Counted from the first letter of the stretch, positions 25,218 to 35,743 are shown. The stretch is 64,000 bases of DNA from Nocardioides humi (GCF_006494775.1 NZ_CP041146.1:310001-374000), one strand, 5' to 3'. Notes: generated from the letters alone by a model not told the origin. Numbers and translations: made by a program.

Positions 25218-26174
25218 CTACTCGGACGGCGCCCGGTCCGGGGCCGTGACCTCGGTCGCGGCGAGCCGCTCCTGTCGTTCGAGGCGGTCGAGGCGGCGGT
25301 CCTCGCGCTCCGCCTCCTTCATCGAGGAGCGCACCCACTGGGCGAAGAGGACGACGAAGAACACGACGCCGACGAGGTCCCCCGCGCCCCACAGGATGCC
25401 GCCGGCCAGCCGCTGGTCCTCGAAGGGGTCGGGCAGCCAGGCCCCGAGTGGGCCGTCGTGCAGCGCGGGGTACCAGTCGCCGCCCAGGAGCGTCTTCTGG
25501 CCCATGATCGTGACGCCGAGGAAGGCGTGGAACGGCAGCGTCATCACGGTCAGCAGCACCCGGAACGGGTGGGCCACCCGGCCGGGCAGCGGGTCGACCC
25601 CGACGATCGGCCAGAAGAACAGCGCGCCGACGACGACGAGGTGCACGTGCATCATCTCGTGGACGTACGTCGACCGGAGCGAGGCCTCGTACCAGCCGCT
25701 GAAGTAGAGCGCCCACGGCGAGATGACGTAGAGACCGAAGGTGAGCGGCGGGAACCCCAGCACCTTGGCGAGCCGCGAGTGCAGCACGGCGAGCAGCCAG
25801 CCGCGGGGCCGGCGGGGCAGGGTCCGCAGCGCGAGGGTGACCGGGGCGCCGAGGGCGAGCGAGAGCGGGACGACCATCGACAGCACCATGTGCTGGACCA
25901 TGTGCGCGCTGAGCAGCACCGTGTCGTACGCCGCCAGGCCGGACGACGTCGCCAGGTAGAACGCGAGCATGCCGACGCCCCACGCGATCGACCGGCCGAC
26001 CGGCCAGCTGTCGCCGCGCCGGCGCAGGGCGAGGACGCCGACCACGTAGAGGCCAGTGGCCCACACGGTGACCACGAGCGGCAGCGGCGCGATCCCCCAC
26101 TGGGAGATCAGGGCGCCGGCGTCGAACGGCGGCAGGTCCTCGACCCCACCTGTCGCGGACGACAACACCAGCAT
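25218..26174 (-). CDS. ctaG: cytochrome c oxidase assembly protein, CtaG family
   Basis: 318 aa with about seven membrane helices, of the CtaG/caa3-assembly type. His-rich membrane segments [10 protein letters not shown] and [18 protein letters not shown] are the conserved copper-handling candidates. The C-terminus is a charged helix ([18 protein letters not shown]). ATG 26174 is chosen because GGAGG is 8 nt upstream; GTG one codon earlier is possible. It diverges from ctaE, consistent with a role in loading copper into the oxidase encoded around it. Confidence 0.85.
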   Translation of the reverse strand: MLVLSSATGGVEDLPPFDAGALISQWGIAPLPLVVTVWATGLYVVGVLALRRRGDSWPVGRSIAWGVGMLAFYLATSSGLAAYDTVLLSAHMVQHMVLSMVVPLSLALGAPVTLALRTLPRRPRGWLLAVLHSRLAKVLGFPPLTFGLYVISPWALYFSGWYEASLRSTYVHEMMHVHLVVVGALFFWPIVGVDPLPGRVAHPFRVLLTVMTLPFHAFLGVTIMGQKTLLGGDWYPALHDGPLGAWLPDPFEDQRLAGGILWGAGDLVGVVFFVVLFAQWVRSSMKEAEREDRRLDRLERQERLAATEVTAPDRAPSE

Positions 26175-26289
26175 CACGCGTACCTCCCTGGCCCGTTCAG
26201 GACCGGTTCGAGCGTAGGTCTTGCCCGGTCACCACCCAGAACGGGGGGTCGGGATGCCGACGGGAAGCGTTACCGCCATAATGGCGCCC

Positions 26290-26933
26290 GTGGCGATCTC
26301 AGCTTCGGCATCCCTTCCGGCCTCGCGCCTGCACGGCCAGCACGACCGACCCAGCATGGTCGCCGTCGGCACGATCATCTGGCTGTCCAGCGAGCTCATG
26401 TTCTTCGCGGCGCTCTTCGCCGCGTACTTCACGATCCGCTCCGTGTCGCCGGAGATGTGGGCGGACAACACCGAGCTGCTGAACGTCCCCTTCGCCTCGG
26501 TCAACACCACGATCCTGGTGCTGTCGTCCTTCACCTGCCAGCTGGGTGTGTTCGCCGCCGAGCGCGGGCAGGTCTCGCGCGCCGGCTCGCTGCTCCAGAT
26601 CGGCAAGTGGGGCCTGCGCGAGTGGTTCATCCTGACCTACGTCATGGGCGCGATCTTCATCGGCGGCCAGGCGCTCGAGTACGCCGAGCTCATCCACCAC
26701 GGCGTCACCATCCCCACGACGCCTACGGCACGATGTTCTACCTGACCACCGGCTTCCACGGCATCCACGTGACCGGCGGTCTCATCGCCTTCCTCTTCGT
26801 CCTCGGCCGGACGTACGTCGCGAAGCGCTTCACGCACGAGCAGGCGGTCAGCGCGATCGTCGTCTCGTACTACTGGCACTTCGTCGACGTCGTGTGGATC
26901 GGCCTGTTCGCGACGATCTACCTGATCAAGTGA
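26290..26933 (+). CDS. ctaE: cytochrome c oxidase subunit III (frame broken by 1-bp deletion)
   Basis: Reconstructed at 214 aa; the aa3 oxidase subunit III. The first part contains [20 protein letters not shown] and [18 protein letters not shown], and the second, in another frame, [20 protein letters not shown] to FATIYLIK. The break is at 26712-26715, where one more C gives IPHDAYG. CATAAT (26277-26282) lies 7 nt before GTG 26290, arguing for a leaderless start there; ATG 26281 overlaps that box. It leads the qcrCAB operon. Confidence 0.9.
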
Positions 26934-26991
26934 CGCGGCGGGCCCCGATGACGAAGAGCTGTTGGATCCTCCGGACTGACAAGGACTGAAT

Positions 26992-27867
26992 GTGCGCCTT
27001 CTGAACCGCTCCGCCGGTCGACTCTCGCGGCACCGCCGCGGTCCGATCGCCGGACTCCTGGTGCTCGTCTGCGCCCTCCTGCTGACAGGAGGCGCCTACG
27101 CGGCGCTCGCGCCGGCCCAGGCCGACACCGACCAGGACAGTGCGGCGCTGGTCAAGGAGGGCCGTGAGCTCTTCCTGGTCGGCTGTGCGTTCTGCCACGG
27201 CCAGAACGGTGAGGGCGTCCTCACCCAGGGCGGCTCGCAGTACGGCCCGGCGCTGACCGACGTGGGCGCCGCGGCGGTCGACTTCCAGGTCGGCACCGGC
27301 CGGATGCCGATGGCCCAGCCGGGCTCGCAGGCCCCGCGCAAGGAGGTCGTCTACACCAAGGAGGAGACCGCCGCGCTGGCGGCGTACGTCGCCTCGCTCG
27401 GCACCGGTCCCGCCATCCCCGACAAGGAGCTCTACTCCACCGAGGGGATGAGCGAGAAGGAGATCGAGGAGCTCGTCGTCCGCGGCGGCCAGATCTTCCT
27501 CGCCAACTGCACCGCCTGCCACAACTTCGAGGGCTCCGGCGGAGCCATGCCCCGCGGCGGCTACGCCCCCAAGATCCGCGACGTCGAGCCCCGGCACATC
27601 TACGAGGCGATGCTCACCGGCCCGCAGTCGATGGACACCTTCTCCGACGGCAACATCCCGCCGGAGGACAAGAAGGCCGTCATCGCCTATCTCAACACGT
27701 TGAACGAGGCCCCGAGCTACAGCGGCTTCACGCTGGGCGGCCTCGGCCCGGTGAGCGAGGGCATCATCGCCTGGGTCGTGGGCATCGGCCTCCTGGTCGG
27801 CTTCGCCGTCTGGATCGCAGCGCACACCACCCGCTCGAGCAAGAAGAAGGACGAGGCGGCAGCGTGA
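26992..27867 (+). CDS. qcrC: cytochrome bc1 complex di-heme cytochrome c subunit
   Basis: 291 aa with an N-terminal membrane anchor (about residues 19-40), two cytochrome c domains carrying CAFCH (about 65-69) and CTACH (about 172-176), axial Met candidates in GRMPMA and AMPRGG, and a C-terminal membrane helix (about 258-280). This is the actinobacterial fused cytochrome cc that links the bc1 complex directly to the aa3 oxidase. The GTG at 26992 follows AAGGA. Its stop overlaps qcrA. Confidence 0.94.
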   Translation: MRLLNRSAGRLSRHRRGPIAGLLVLVCALLLTGGAYAALAPAQADTDQDSAALVKEGRELFLVGCAFCHGQNGEGVLTQGGSQYGPALTDVGAAAVDFQVGTGRMPMAQPGSQAPRKEVVYTKEETAALAAYVASLGTGPAIPDKELYSTEGMSEKEIEELVVRGGQIFLANCTACHNFEGSGGAMPRGGYAPKIRDVEPRHIYEAMLTGPQSMDTFSDGNIPPEDKKAVIAYLNTLNEAPSYSGFTLGGLGPVSEGIIAWVVGIGLLVGFAVWIAAHTTRSSKKKDEAAA

Positions 27868-28967
27868 CCGACGTACACGACACCCACTCCGACCCGCACG
27901 GGGGCGAGCTCGCGGTCGCCGAGCCGATCCCGGACCCGGGCCTGCCCGACCACCAGTGGCGGCCGACGGACGTCGACCCCGCCAAGGAGAAGCGCGCGGA
28001 GCGCCAGGTCGCCGCGCTGTTCGGCCTCTCGGCCGTCTCGACGGTCGCCTTCCTGGTCGCCTACTTCACCCTCGACATCGGCGACAACTGGCACGTCATC
28101 GGCGGCTTCGGCGCCTCGACGATGGCGCTGGGCCTGTTCCTCGGCCTCGCGCTGCTCTTCATCGGCGTGGGCATCATCCACTGGGCCCGCAAGCTGATGG
28201 CCGACCACGAGATCGTCGAGCTGCGCCACCCGGCGAAGTCCTCCGACGAGGACCGCGAGGTCGCCGTCCAGGCGCTCAACGACGGCATCGCCGAGTCCGG
28301 CATCGGCCGCCGGCCGCTGATCCGCAACTCGCTGCTGGGCGCGGTCGGCCTGCTCGGCCTGCCCGCCGTCGTCCTGCTCCGCGACCTCGGCCCGCTGCCG
28401 GGACGGAAGCTGTACCACACGATCTGGGGCAGCGGCACGCCGAACGCTCCGATGCGGATCGTCCGCGACGGCATCTGGACGCCGATCCTCGCCTCGGACC
28501 TCGAGATCGGCGACCTGGTCAACTGCCAGCCCGACGCCCTGCACAACCCGGAGCGCTACGACATCGACCCGACCGAGGTCGAGGGCGTGAACCTCCAGAT
28601 CCACAAGTCCAAGGCGTCGCTGATCCTGCTCCGGATGAACCCGGGCGACATCAAGCCGGGCAAGGACGCGAACGGCGACAGCAGGGCCAACTGGACGGTC
28701 AACGGCATCGTCGCCTACTCGAAGATCTGCACCCACGTCGGCTGCCCGATCTCGCTGAACGAGCGGACGACCCACCACCTGCTCTGCCCGTGCCACCAGT
28801 CCACCTTCGACCTCGCCGACTCCGGCAAGGTGGTGTTCGGTCCTGCCGGGCGCCCGCTGCCGCAGCTGCCGATCACGGTCGACGACGAGGGCTACCTGGT
28901 CGCGCAGAGCGACTTCGACGAACCGGTCGGCCCGAGCTTCTGGGAGCGTGACTACTATGAGCGTTGA
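27864..28967 (+). CDS. qcrA: cytochrome bc1 complex Rieske iron-sulfur subunit
   Basis: 367 aa. Three N-terminal membrane helices (about 48-70, 80-108, 155-175) are typical of actinobacterial QcrA rather than the single helix of other bacteria. The 2Fe-2S ligands are in CTHVGC (about 294) and CPCHQSTFD (about 313). It accepts electrons from menaquinol at the Qo site. GTG 27864 overlaps the qcrC stop, and its stop overlaps the start of qcrB. Confidence 0.94.
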   Translation: MTDVHDTHSDPHGGELAVAEPIPDPGLPDHQWRPTDVDPAKEKRAERQVAALFGLSAVSTVAFLVAYFTLDIGDNWHVIGGFGASTMALGLFLGLALLFIGVGIIHWARKLMADHEIVELRHPAKSSDEDREVAVQALNDGIAESGIGRRPLIRNSLLGAVGLLGLPAVVLLRDLGPLPGRKLYHTIWGSGTPNAPMRIVRDGIWTPILASDLEIGDLVNCQPDALHNPERYDIDPTEVEGVNLQIHKSKASLILLRMNPGDIKPGKDANGDSRANWTVNGIVAYSKICTHVGCPISLNERTTHHLLCPCHQSTFDLADSGKVVFGPAGRPLPQLPITVDDEGYLVAQSDFDEPVGPSFWERDYYER

Positions 28968-30672
28968 TGTGAGCAAGGTCGCCACGACCAACGGCACGAC
29001 CCCCGCGACCACCAAGGGCGGCCAGGCCGCCGGCGCCATCGCCAACTGGGCCGACGAGCGGCTCGGCCTCGGCGCGGCGATGAAGAAGAACATCCGCAAG
29101 GTCTTTCCGGACCACTGGTCGTTCATGCTCGGCGAGATCGCGCTGTGGAGCTTCGTCGTCGTCCTGCTGACCGGTGTCTTCCTGACGCTCTGGTTCGACC
29201 CGAGCATGACCGAGATCCAGTACGACGGCTCCTACGACCCGCTGCGCGGCGTCCACATGTCCTCGGCCATGGCCTCCACGCTGGACATCTCCTTCGACGT
29301 CCGCGGCGGTCTGCTCATGCGGCAGATGCATCACTGGGGCGCGATGATCTTCATCGCCTCGATGATGATCCACATGCTCCGGGTCTACCTGACCGGCGCG
29401 TTCCGCAAGCCCCGCGAGCTGAACTGGGTCATCGGCTGCCTCCTGCTGCTGCTGGGCACGATCGAGGGCTTCACCGGCTACTCGCTCCCCGACGACCTGC
29501 TCTCGGGCACCGGCGTCCGGGCCGCGGACGGCTTCATGAAGGCCTCCCCGGTCATCGGCTCGTACATGTCGTTCTTCCTGTTCGGCGGCGAGTTCCCGGG
29601 CGACGCGATCATCCCCCGCTTCTACGCCATGCACATCCTGCTGATCCCGGCCCTGCTGCTCGCCCTGGTCGCCGCGCACATGCTGCTGCTCGTCTACCAC
29701 AAGCACACGCAGTGGCCCGGGCCCGGCCGGACCGAGCAGAACGTCGTCGGCTACCCGATGCTCCCGGTCTACGCGGCCAAGGCGGGCGGCTTCTTCTTCA
29801 TCGTGTTCGGCACGATCGCGATGATGGGCGGCCTGTTCTCGATCAACGCCGTGTGGAAGTACGGCCCGTACGACCCGTCCAAGGTGACCGCGGGCTCGCA
29901 GCCCGACTGGTACATGGGCTGGCCCGACGGCCTGCTCCGGATCATCCCGCCGTGGGAGACCCACATCTGGGGCATCACCCTGTCGTGGAACGTCATGATC
30001 CCGATCCTCGTGATGCCGCCGCTGATGCTGATGATCCTGATGGCGCTGCCGTTCATCGAGGCCTGGATCACCGGCGACAAGCGGGAGCACCACCTGCTCC
30101 AGCGCCCGCGCAATGCGCCGACGCGGACCGCGATCATGGTCGCGCTGATGACCTTCTACGGCCTCTCCTGGGCCGCGGGCGGCAACGACATCATCGCGAT
30201 CAAGATGCACCTGAGCATCAACCAGATCACGTACTTCCTGCGAGCCGCGGTGTTCATCGGTCCGGTGATCGCGTTCCTCATCACCCGGCGCTGGTGCATC
30301 TCGCTGCAGCGTCACGACGAGGAGAAGCTGCTCCACGGCTACGAGTCCGGCGTCCTGGTCCGCTCCCCCGACGGCGCGTACGCCGAGAAGCACCTGCCGC
30401 TGCCCGAGGCGAAGGCCTACACGCTCACCGCGCGCGACGACGACCCCACGCCCGAGACGCCCGAGCAGATCGAGGCCTCCGGCGCCACGGGCCGCAGCCT
30501 GCGGCTGCGCAGGCTGCGCGCACGACTCGCCACCGTGTTCTTCGCGGACAACGTCCAGAAGCCCACGGCCGAGGAGCTGCACGACGCCCAGCACCACGCC
30601 GAGCACGAGCTCCACGAGCTGGAGTCGCAGATCGCCGCCGGGCCCAACCGGCACGGTCCGACCGAGCACTGA
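28957..30672 (+). CDS. qcrB: cytochrome bc1 complex cytochrome b subunit
   Basis: About 571 aa with at least eight membrane helices. Heme b ligands are in HHWGAMIFIASMMIHMLRV and HILLIPALLLALVAAHMLLL. The Qo-site loop reads PDWYMGWPDG where many families have PEWY, a variation also seen in actinobacteria. The hydrophilic C-terminal extension (about residues 465-571) is characteristic of actinobacterial QcrB. The start is uncertain: ATG 28957 follows GGGAG at 11 nt; GTG 28969 is the alternative. Confidence 0.94.
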   Translation: MSVDVSKVATTNGTTPATTKGGQAAGAIANWADERLGLGAAMKKNIRKVFPDHWSFMLGEIALWSFVVVLLTGVFLTLWFDPSMTEIQYDGSYDPLRGVHMSSAMASTLDISFDVRGGLLMRQMHHWGAMIFIASMMIHMLRVYLTGAFRKPRELNWVIGCLLLLLGTIEGFTGYSLPDDLLSGTGVRAADGFMKASPVIGSYMSFFLFGGEFPGDAIIPRFYAMHILLIPALLLALVAAHMLLLVYHKHTQWPGPGRTEQNVVGYPMLPVYAAKAGGFFFIVFGTIAMMGGLFSINAVWKYGPYDPSKVTAGSQPDWYMGWPDGLLRIIPPWETHIWGITLSWNVMIPILVMPPLMLMILMALPFIEAWITGDKREHHLLQRPRNAPTRTAIMVALMTFYGLSWAAGGNDIIAIKMHLSINQITYFLRAAVFIGPVIAFLITRRWCISLQRHDEEKLLHGYESGVLVRSPDGAYAEKHLPLPEAKAYTLTARDDDPTPETPEQIEASGATGRSLRLRRLRARLATVFFADNVQKPTAEELHDAQHHAEHELHELESQIAAGPNRHGPTEH

Positions 30673-30685
30673 GCCGGCGCCACCA

Positions 30686-30719
30686 CGACGGCCGTAGTCC
30701 CTCAGGACTACGGCCGTCG
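30686..30719 (+). terminator. intrinsic terminator of the ctaE-qcrCAB operon
   Basis: The arms CGACGGCCGTAGTCC (30686-30700) and GGACTACGGCCGTCG (30705-30719) pair perfectly over 15 bp around a CTCA loop, 14 nt after the qcrB stop. A short CGATTTCC tail follows. It insulates the membrane protein gene at 30778, which has its own promoter. Confidence 0.8.
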
Positions 30720-30777
30720 CGATTTCCGAGCGGTTCGGCCGATCCGCCTTCCCCATCGGCGCGCCTACCGTTCTCCC

Positions 30778-32171
30778 GTGACCACCCTCCTACGCCGCGA
30801 ACGCGCCGTCTGGGCTCTGTGCTGGCTGCTCCTCGCCACGACCTACGGCCTGACGATCTCAACGAGCTGGCGGAGCGTCGATATCGCCTCGGCCGAGGTC
30901 GCATCCTGGCAGATCGCCCACACAGGCGCGCCCTGGCTGGACAACCCGGAGGGAGGACGGCGCACCGCCGACGGCACCGCAAGCGCCGGGGAGTGGTCGG
31001 AGCTCGGCCTCTTCTGGACCTACAACGAGCACAACGGGCGTGCCGTCGTCCGCCGGACCCCAGGCGTCATCGCGGCCGGGGTGCCGGCGTACTGGATCCA
31101 GGCGCGACTCGCCCCAGACTCTGCCTCGACGCCCTCGGCCGTACCCGGCGGGCTGACGGCCGCGCTCCTCGCCGCAACCACCGTGCTTCTCGTGCTGCTC
31201 TCGGTCCGCGACCTCGTCCCTCGCCGTGCGCTCGTCGCCGTCGGCCTGACACTTGCCCTCGCCACCCCGTACTGGTCACTGCTGGCCGACGCCCTCTGGA
31301 CCCACGGGGTGACCACCCTCGGCATCGCCGGAATGGCGTGGGGCGCCCGCCGCGAGCGCTGGTGGCTGGTCGGTCTCTTCGGCGGGATCGGGCTGTGGGG
31401 GCGACTCCACGTGGCCCTCATCGTCGCGCTGCTGGGGCTCGGCGTCGCCCTGTGGCGGCGCCGGCCGGCGATCGCAGTCCAGGTCGGCATCCCCAGCGTC
31501 GCGCTGCTGACTCTGACGTTCGTCTGGGGGCACTGGATGTACGGCGCATGGGGGCTCAACGCGGCCACGGGAGGCTACGGAGGCGTCGATCGGCTGGGCG
31601 AGCGCAGCACTCTGGGCATCGCCAACGTGCTCGGCTACCTCGTCTCGCCCGGGCCGGGCTCTTCGTCTGGACGCCGGTGCTGCTCGTCTTGATTGCTCCC
31701 GTAGCCAGGGGATGGCGAGCGACTCCCGACTGGGCACGGGTCCTGGCGGGCGCCGGTGCGGCCTACCTCCTGGTCCAGGCTGCCTTGAACCAGTTCCACG
31801 GCGGCACCGGATTCTGGGGCAATCGGCTCGGCCTGGAGACCCTGACGTGTCTGGTGCCGCTGCTGGCCTGCTGTCTGCACGAGGTCCGGCCGGTCGAGCG
31901 GCTGCTCTCCGTGGTCGCCGTGTGCTGCCAGAGCGCCCTCGTCTTTCCCGGAGCCGTCTACGACATCGCATACAGTCGCGGCTTCGCCTGGCGGGAGAAC
32001 GACCTCTACCTGGCCGCCAGGGATCAGCTCGCGCTCATCGCCGCCGCGGCCGGTGCGGGTGCGCTCCTCGCGCTGGTTCTCGCACGGATCCTCGGCCAAC
32101 GGCCTGTCGGTACGGACAGCGCCCTGGAAGCCGCTGAGAGCGCTCAGCTGAGCGCGGAGCCCGCGACGTAG
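30778..32171 (+). CDS. multi-pass membrane protein, glycosyltransferase-like (frame broken by 1-bp deletion)
   Basis: Reconstructed at 464 aa with about ten membrane helices and an early extracytoplasmic loop (IASAEVASWQIAHTGAPWLD) like those of GT-C-type mannosyltransferases. The frame breaks near 31656-31658: one more G restores YLVSPGPGLFVWTPVLLV. Leaderless start: TACCGT (30766-30771), 6 nt, GTG 30778. Codon third positions are somewhat less GC-rich than in neighbouring qcrB. It separates the qcr and ctaCDF blocks and may be a later insertion. Function is not established. Confidence 0.65.
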
Positions 32172-33355
32172 TCGGCCCACGAGATGTTCCAGTCGCCCCA
32201 GCCGTTGCCGGGCTCCATCGGGCGGTCGGTGCCGACGTACTCGACGACGTCGCCACGGCGGGTCATGTCGTAGAGCCACGCGGCGTCGTCGGTGCTCATG
32301 CCGGTACAGCCGTGGGAGACGTTGGCGCGGCCCTGGGAGCCGACCGACCAGGGGGCGGCGTGGATGAACTCGCCGGAGCTGGTCACGCGCATGGCCCACT
32401 TGACGTTGTCGATGTCGTAGGCCTCGGCGGAGCCGCGGGCGATGCCGACGGTCTCGGAGTTCATCCGCTTCTGGGTGTACTTCTCCATGATCACCTTGAC
32501 GCCGGAGCGGGTGGTGAAGCCGGCCTTGCCGGTGGTGATCGGCAGCGTGCGGAGCAGCTTGCCGTTCTCGAGGACCCGCATCTGGTGGGTGCGCGCGTTG
32601 ACCTTGTAGACGTGCTTGTCGCCGACCTCGAAGTCGACCTTGCGGTCCTCCTGGCCGTAGATGCCGCCGCCGGCGCTGACGCTGTTGACGGCGACGTCGA
32701 CGCTGACCTTGGTGCCGGCCTTCCAGTACTTCTCGGGGCGCCAGTGCGCCTCCTTGCTGCTGACCCAGTACCACGAGCCGGCCTGGGCGGGCGTCGAGGT
32801 GACGGTCATGTGCCGCTCGAAGCTCGCCTTGTCCTCGACCGGGAGGTCGAAGGTGACGATGACGGGCATGCCCACGCCGACCGTCTCCCCCTCCAGCGGC
32901 GCGACCGACGGATAGGTCTGCTCGGCGAGGCTCAGCTCCCGGGTGGTGAAGGTGGACACGCTCTCGACCTGCTTGCCGTCGCTGTTCTGCGCGACCGCCC
33001 GCACCCGGTAGCGGACCCCGGGCTCGAGCAGGCCCGACGCGACCCAGCGGGTGCCGTCGGCGCGGAGCTCGCCCTCGATCCGGCCCGCCTTCGACTTGAG
33101 CACCACGGAGGTGAGCGTGCCCTCCTCGGCCCGCACCTTGACGACCTTGTCGACCGGTACGCCGGTCGCGTCGTCCTTCACGTTGGTGGTGACGACCGCC
33201 TCGGACGCCGCCGCGGCCGTGGTCTCGTCGGCGGACCCGCCGCCACCGCCCGGCACGAAGCCCGACCCGTCGCATCCGGACGCGACGAGCACGATCGCCG
33301 ACAGGACGGCGGCGAGGCGCAGGGCGCGCTGACGACGGGTGAGCGGGGAAGGCAC
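32144..33355 (-). CDS. L,D-transpeptidase (YkuD family) lipoprotein
   Basis: 403 aa, lipid-anchored by the lipobox LVASGC (about residues 27-32), with two Ig-like domains and a C-terminal YkuD domain whose catalytic stretch reads HAAPW...NVSHGCTGM, giving His and Cys in the expected SHGC context. Layout matches mycobacterial LdtMt2-type enzymes, which make 3-3 peptidoglycan cross-links. GTG 33355 is supported by TATTCT (33367-33362) 6 nt upstream, a leaderless start, and by the signal peptide. The 3' end overlaps the preceding convergent gene by 28 bp. Confidence 0.9.
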   Translation of the reverse strand: MPSPLTRRQRALRLAAVLSAIVLVASGCDGSGFVPGGGGGSADETTAAAASEAVVTTNVKDDATGVPVDKVVKVRAEEGTLTSVVLKSKAGRIEGELRADGTRWVASGLLEPGVRYRVRAVAQNSDGKQVESVSTFTTRELSLAEQTYPSVAPLEGETVGVGMPVIVTFDLPVEDKASFERHMTVTSTPAQAGSWYWVSSKEAHWRPEKYWKAGTKVSVDVAVNSVSAGGGIYGQEDRKVDFEVGDKHVYKVNARTHQMRVLENGKLLRTLPITTGKAGFTTRSGVKVIMEKYTQKRMNSETVGIARGSAEAYDIDNVKWAMRVTSSGEFIHAAPWSVGSQGRANVSHGCTGMSTDDAAWLYDMTRRGDVVEYVGTDRPMEPGNGWGDWNISWADYVAGSALS

Positions 33356-33433
33356 CGCACGAGAATACCTGCCCGACACACCGATTCCCGGCTGGAAACA
33401 CGTCGGCGGTGTCACACCGTGAGCTCCGCGACC

Positions 33434-33521
33434 GCGTCCGGCCGCCAGCGAGCCGCTCACCGAGCGGACCTCAAGCGCCGAAGCGTCTGGCCGCCAGCGA
33501 GCCGCTCACCGAGCGGACCTC
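33434..33521. repeat. two tandem 33-bp direct repeats, each able to fold
   Basis: The 33-bp sequence starting GGCCGCCAGCGAGCCGCTC is present at 33440-33472 and identically at 33489-33521, a 49-bp period; similarity extends 5-6 bp upstream of each copy (GCGTCC/GCGTCT). Each unit holds CCGCTC-ACC-GAGCGG, so it can form a small hairpin. It lies in the 284-bp gap after ctaF (minus) and before the L,D-transpeptidase, where transcription of the ctaCDF operon should end. Apart from the transpeptidase promoter, nothing else is evident in this gap. Confidence 0.75.
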
Positions 33522-33639
33522 GACCGCGAGCGCGGCAGCGCGGCGCCCGCGCGAAGCGCGTCGAGCGGCGCCCGCGGTCCGAGCGCAGCGAGGGACCGTG
33601 CGGTGCTGCTCGACAGGCGACGCGCTCGCGCCAACCAAC

Positions 33640-34056
33640 TCAGTGCGCGTAGACCCCGCGGTAGTACTCGAAGATCCAGCCGCTGAGCGCGAGCGCGCCG
33701 AGCACGATCCCGATGATGAACAGCCACCAAGCGAGCACGGCCAGCGCGAACACCATCAGGCTCAGGGTCGCAGCGCACCACAGCGGCCACCAGGAGTACG
33801 GCGGGAAGAAGCCGAGCTCGCCCGCGCCGTCGGCGATCTCGCCGTCCTTGAGGTCCTCCGGCCGGGCGTCCATCCGGTTGGCGTGGAAGCCGAGGTACAG
33901 GGTGATCATGGCGCACAGGAGGGTGGTCATGACCAGCGCGGAGGTGCCGGTCCAGTCGGCGCCGGAGTCACCGGCGTCGGTGATGAACCAGTACGCGGGG
34001 CTGACGAGCACCAGGAAGACGGTCGTCACGCCGAAGATCCATGCTTCGACCTTCAT
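33640..34056 (-). CDS. ctaF: cytochrome c oxidase subunit 4
   Basis: 138 aa with four membrane helices in two pairs: FGVTTVFLVLVSPAYWF, LVMTTLLCAMITLYLGF, then LSLMVFALAVLAWWLFI and ALALSGWIFEYYRG. This is the actinobacteria-specific small oxidase subunit. The ATG overlaps the ctaD stop as ATGA, so it is third in a ctaC-ctaD-ctaF operon. It matches Rv2199c in family and context. Confidence 0.92.
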   Translation of the reverse strand: MKVEAWIFGVTTVFLVLVSPAYWFITDAGDSGADWTGTSALVMTTLLCAMITLYLGFHANRMDARPEDLKDGEIADGAGELGFFPPYSWWPLWCAATLSLMVFALAVLAWWLFIIGIVLGALALSGWIFEYYRGVYAH

Positions 34057-35743
34057 CAGGCGTCGACCTCCTTGGCGCCGGCGCCTGCGGCGACCGGCTC
34101 GTCGTACATCTCGATGGCGGCGATCTCCGGGTGGTGGAGGTCGAACGCGGGCGACTCCGAGCGGATCCGCGGGATCGAGTGGAAGTTGTGACGCGGCGGC
34201 GGGCAGCTCGTGGCCCACTCCAGCGACCGGCCCCAGCCCCACGGGTCGTCGGTGTTGACGAGCGGGCCCTTGCGGGAGACGTAGACGTTGTAGAAGAACG
34301 GCAGCATCGAGGAGGCGAGGATGAACGCGCCGATGGTCGACACCTGGTTGAGCGCGGTGAAGCCGTCCTTGGGCAGGTAGTCGGCGTAGCGGCGCGACAT
34401 GCCCTCGACACCCAGCCAGTGCTGGACCAGGAAGGTGGTGTGGAAGCCGATGAACAGCAGCCAGAAGTGGATCTTGCCGAGCCGCTCGTCGAGCATCCGG
34501 CCGGTGAGCTTGGGCCACCAGAAGTAGAAGCCCGCGAACATCGCGAACACGACCGTGCCGAAGACCGTGTAGTGGAAGTGCGCCACCACGAAGTAGGAGT
34601 CCGACACGTGGAAGTCCAGCGGCGGGCTGGCCAGGATGATGCCGGTCAGGCCACCGAACAGGAAGGTGGTGAGGAAGCCGATGGACCAGAGCATGGGCGT
34701 GTCCATGCGCACGGATCCGCCCCACATCGTGCCGATCCAGTTGAAGAACTTCACGCCGGTCGGGACGGCGATGAGGAAGGTCATGCCGGAGAAGAACGGC
34801 AGATTGACCGCGCCGGTGACGAACATGTGGTGGCCCACACGGCGACCGAGAGGATCGCGATGCCGAGGGTCGCGCCGACCAGGCCGATGTAGCCGAAGAT
34901 CGGCTTGCGGCTGAAGACCGGCAGGATCTCGGAGATGATCCCGAAGAACGGCAGCGCGATGATGTAGACCTCGGGATGGCCGAAGAACCAGAACAGGTGC
35001 TGCCAGAGGATGGCGCCGCCGTGGGAGCTGTCGAACACGTGGGCGCCGAGCTGTCGGTCGGCCTCGAGCGACAGCAGCGCGCCGGCGAGGATCGGGAACG
35101 CGATCAGCACGAGGATCGCGGTGATCAGCACGGTCCAGACGAAGATCGGCATCCGGAACATGGTCATGCCGGGGACGCGCATGCAGATGATCGTGGTGAT
35201 GAAGTTGACCGCGCCGAGGATGGTGCCGAGACCGGCCATCCACAGACCCATGATCCACAGGTCGCCGCCGACGCCGGGGCTGTTGACCGAGTCGGAGAGC
35301 GGCGTGTAGGCGAACCAGCCGAAGGACGCGGCGCCCTGCGGGGTGAGGAAGCCGGCGCCGGCGATCAGGCCGCCGAACAGGTACAGCCAGTAGCTGAACA
35401 TGTTCAGGCGCGGGAACGCGACGTCGGGCGCGCCGATCTGCAGCGGCATGATCGCGTTGCCGAAGCCGAAGAACAGCGGCGTCGCGAACAGCAGCAGCAT
35501 GATCGTGCCGTGCATCGTGAAGAGCTGGTTGTAGAGCTCCTCGTTGACGACCTGGCTGCCGGGATAGGCGAGCTCCGACCGGATGAGGAGCGCCATGATG
35601 CCGCCGGCGATGAACCAGGCCATGGCGGTGCCGAAGTAGAGGTTGCCGATCAGCTTGTGATCGGTCGTCGTCATGATGCGGACGAGCTGCTTGCCGAGCG
35701 GCTTGCGCTGGCTCAGGTCCGCGGAACGCGCGAGAGTGGTCAC
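34056..35743 (-). CDS. ctaD: cytochrome c oxidase subunit I (frame broken by 1-bp deletion)
   Basis: Reconstructed at 562 aa with twelve membrane helices; the catalytic aa3 subunit. Visible ligands: low-spin heme His in [11 protein letters not shown], CuB His and the cross-linked Tyr in FFGHPEVYI, then HHMFVTG, and HFHYTVFG for hemes a3 and a. The frame breaks at 34832-34833, where GG should be GGG to give VWAHHMFVTG. GTG 35743 overlaps the ctaC stop. Loss of this core subunit would be severe for an aerobe, so an assembly error is much likelier than a true mutation. Confidence 0.93.

Noticed and set aside
28873..30756. Minus-strand 627-codon frame opposite qcrB
   Set aside because: Antisense shadow of an unambiguous cytochrome b gene.
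30778..32171. Genuine pseudogene between qcrB and the L,D-transpeptidase
   Set aside because: One base restores the whole frame and the break is in a G run, the same signature as in essential oxidase genes.
33440..33521. Possible CRISPR-like repeat pair
   Set aside because: Only two copies, a 16-bp spacer, and the repeat itself is a simple hairpin; no cas genes nearby.
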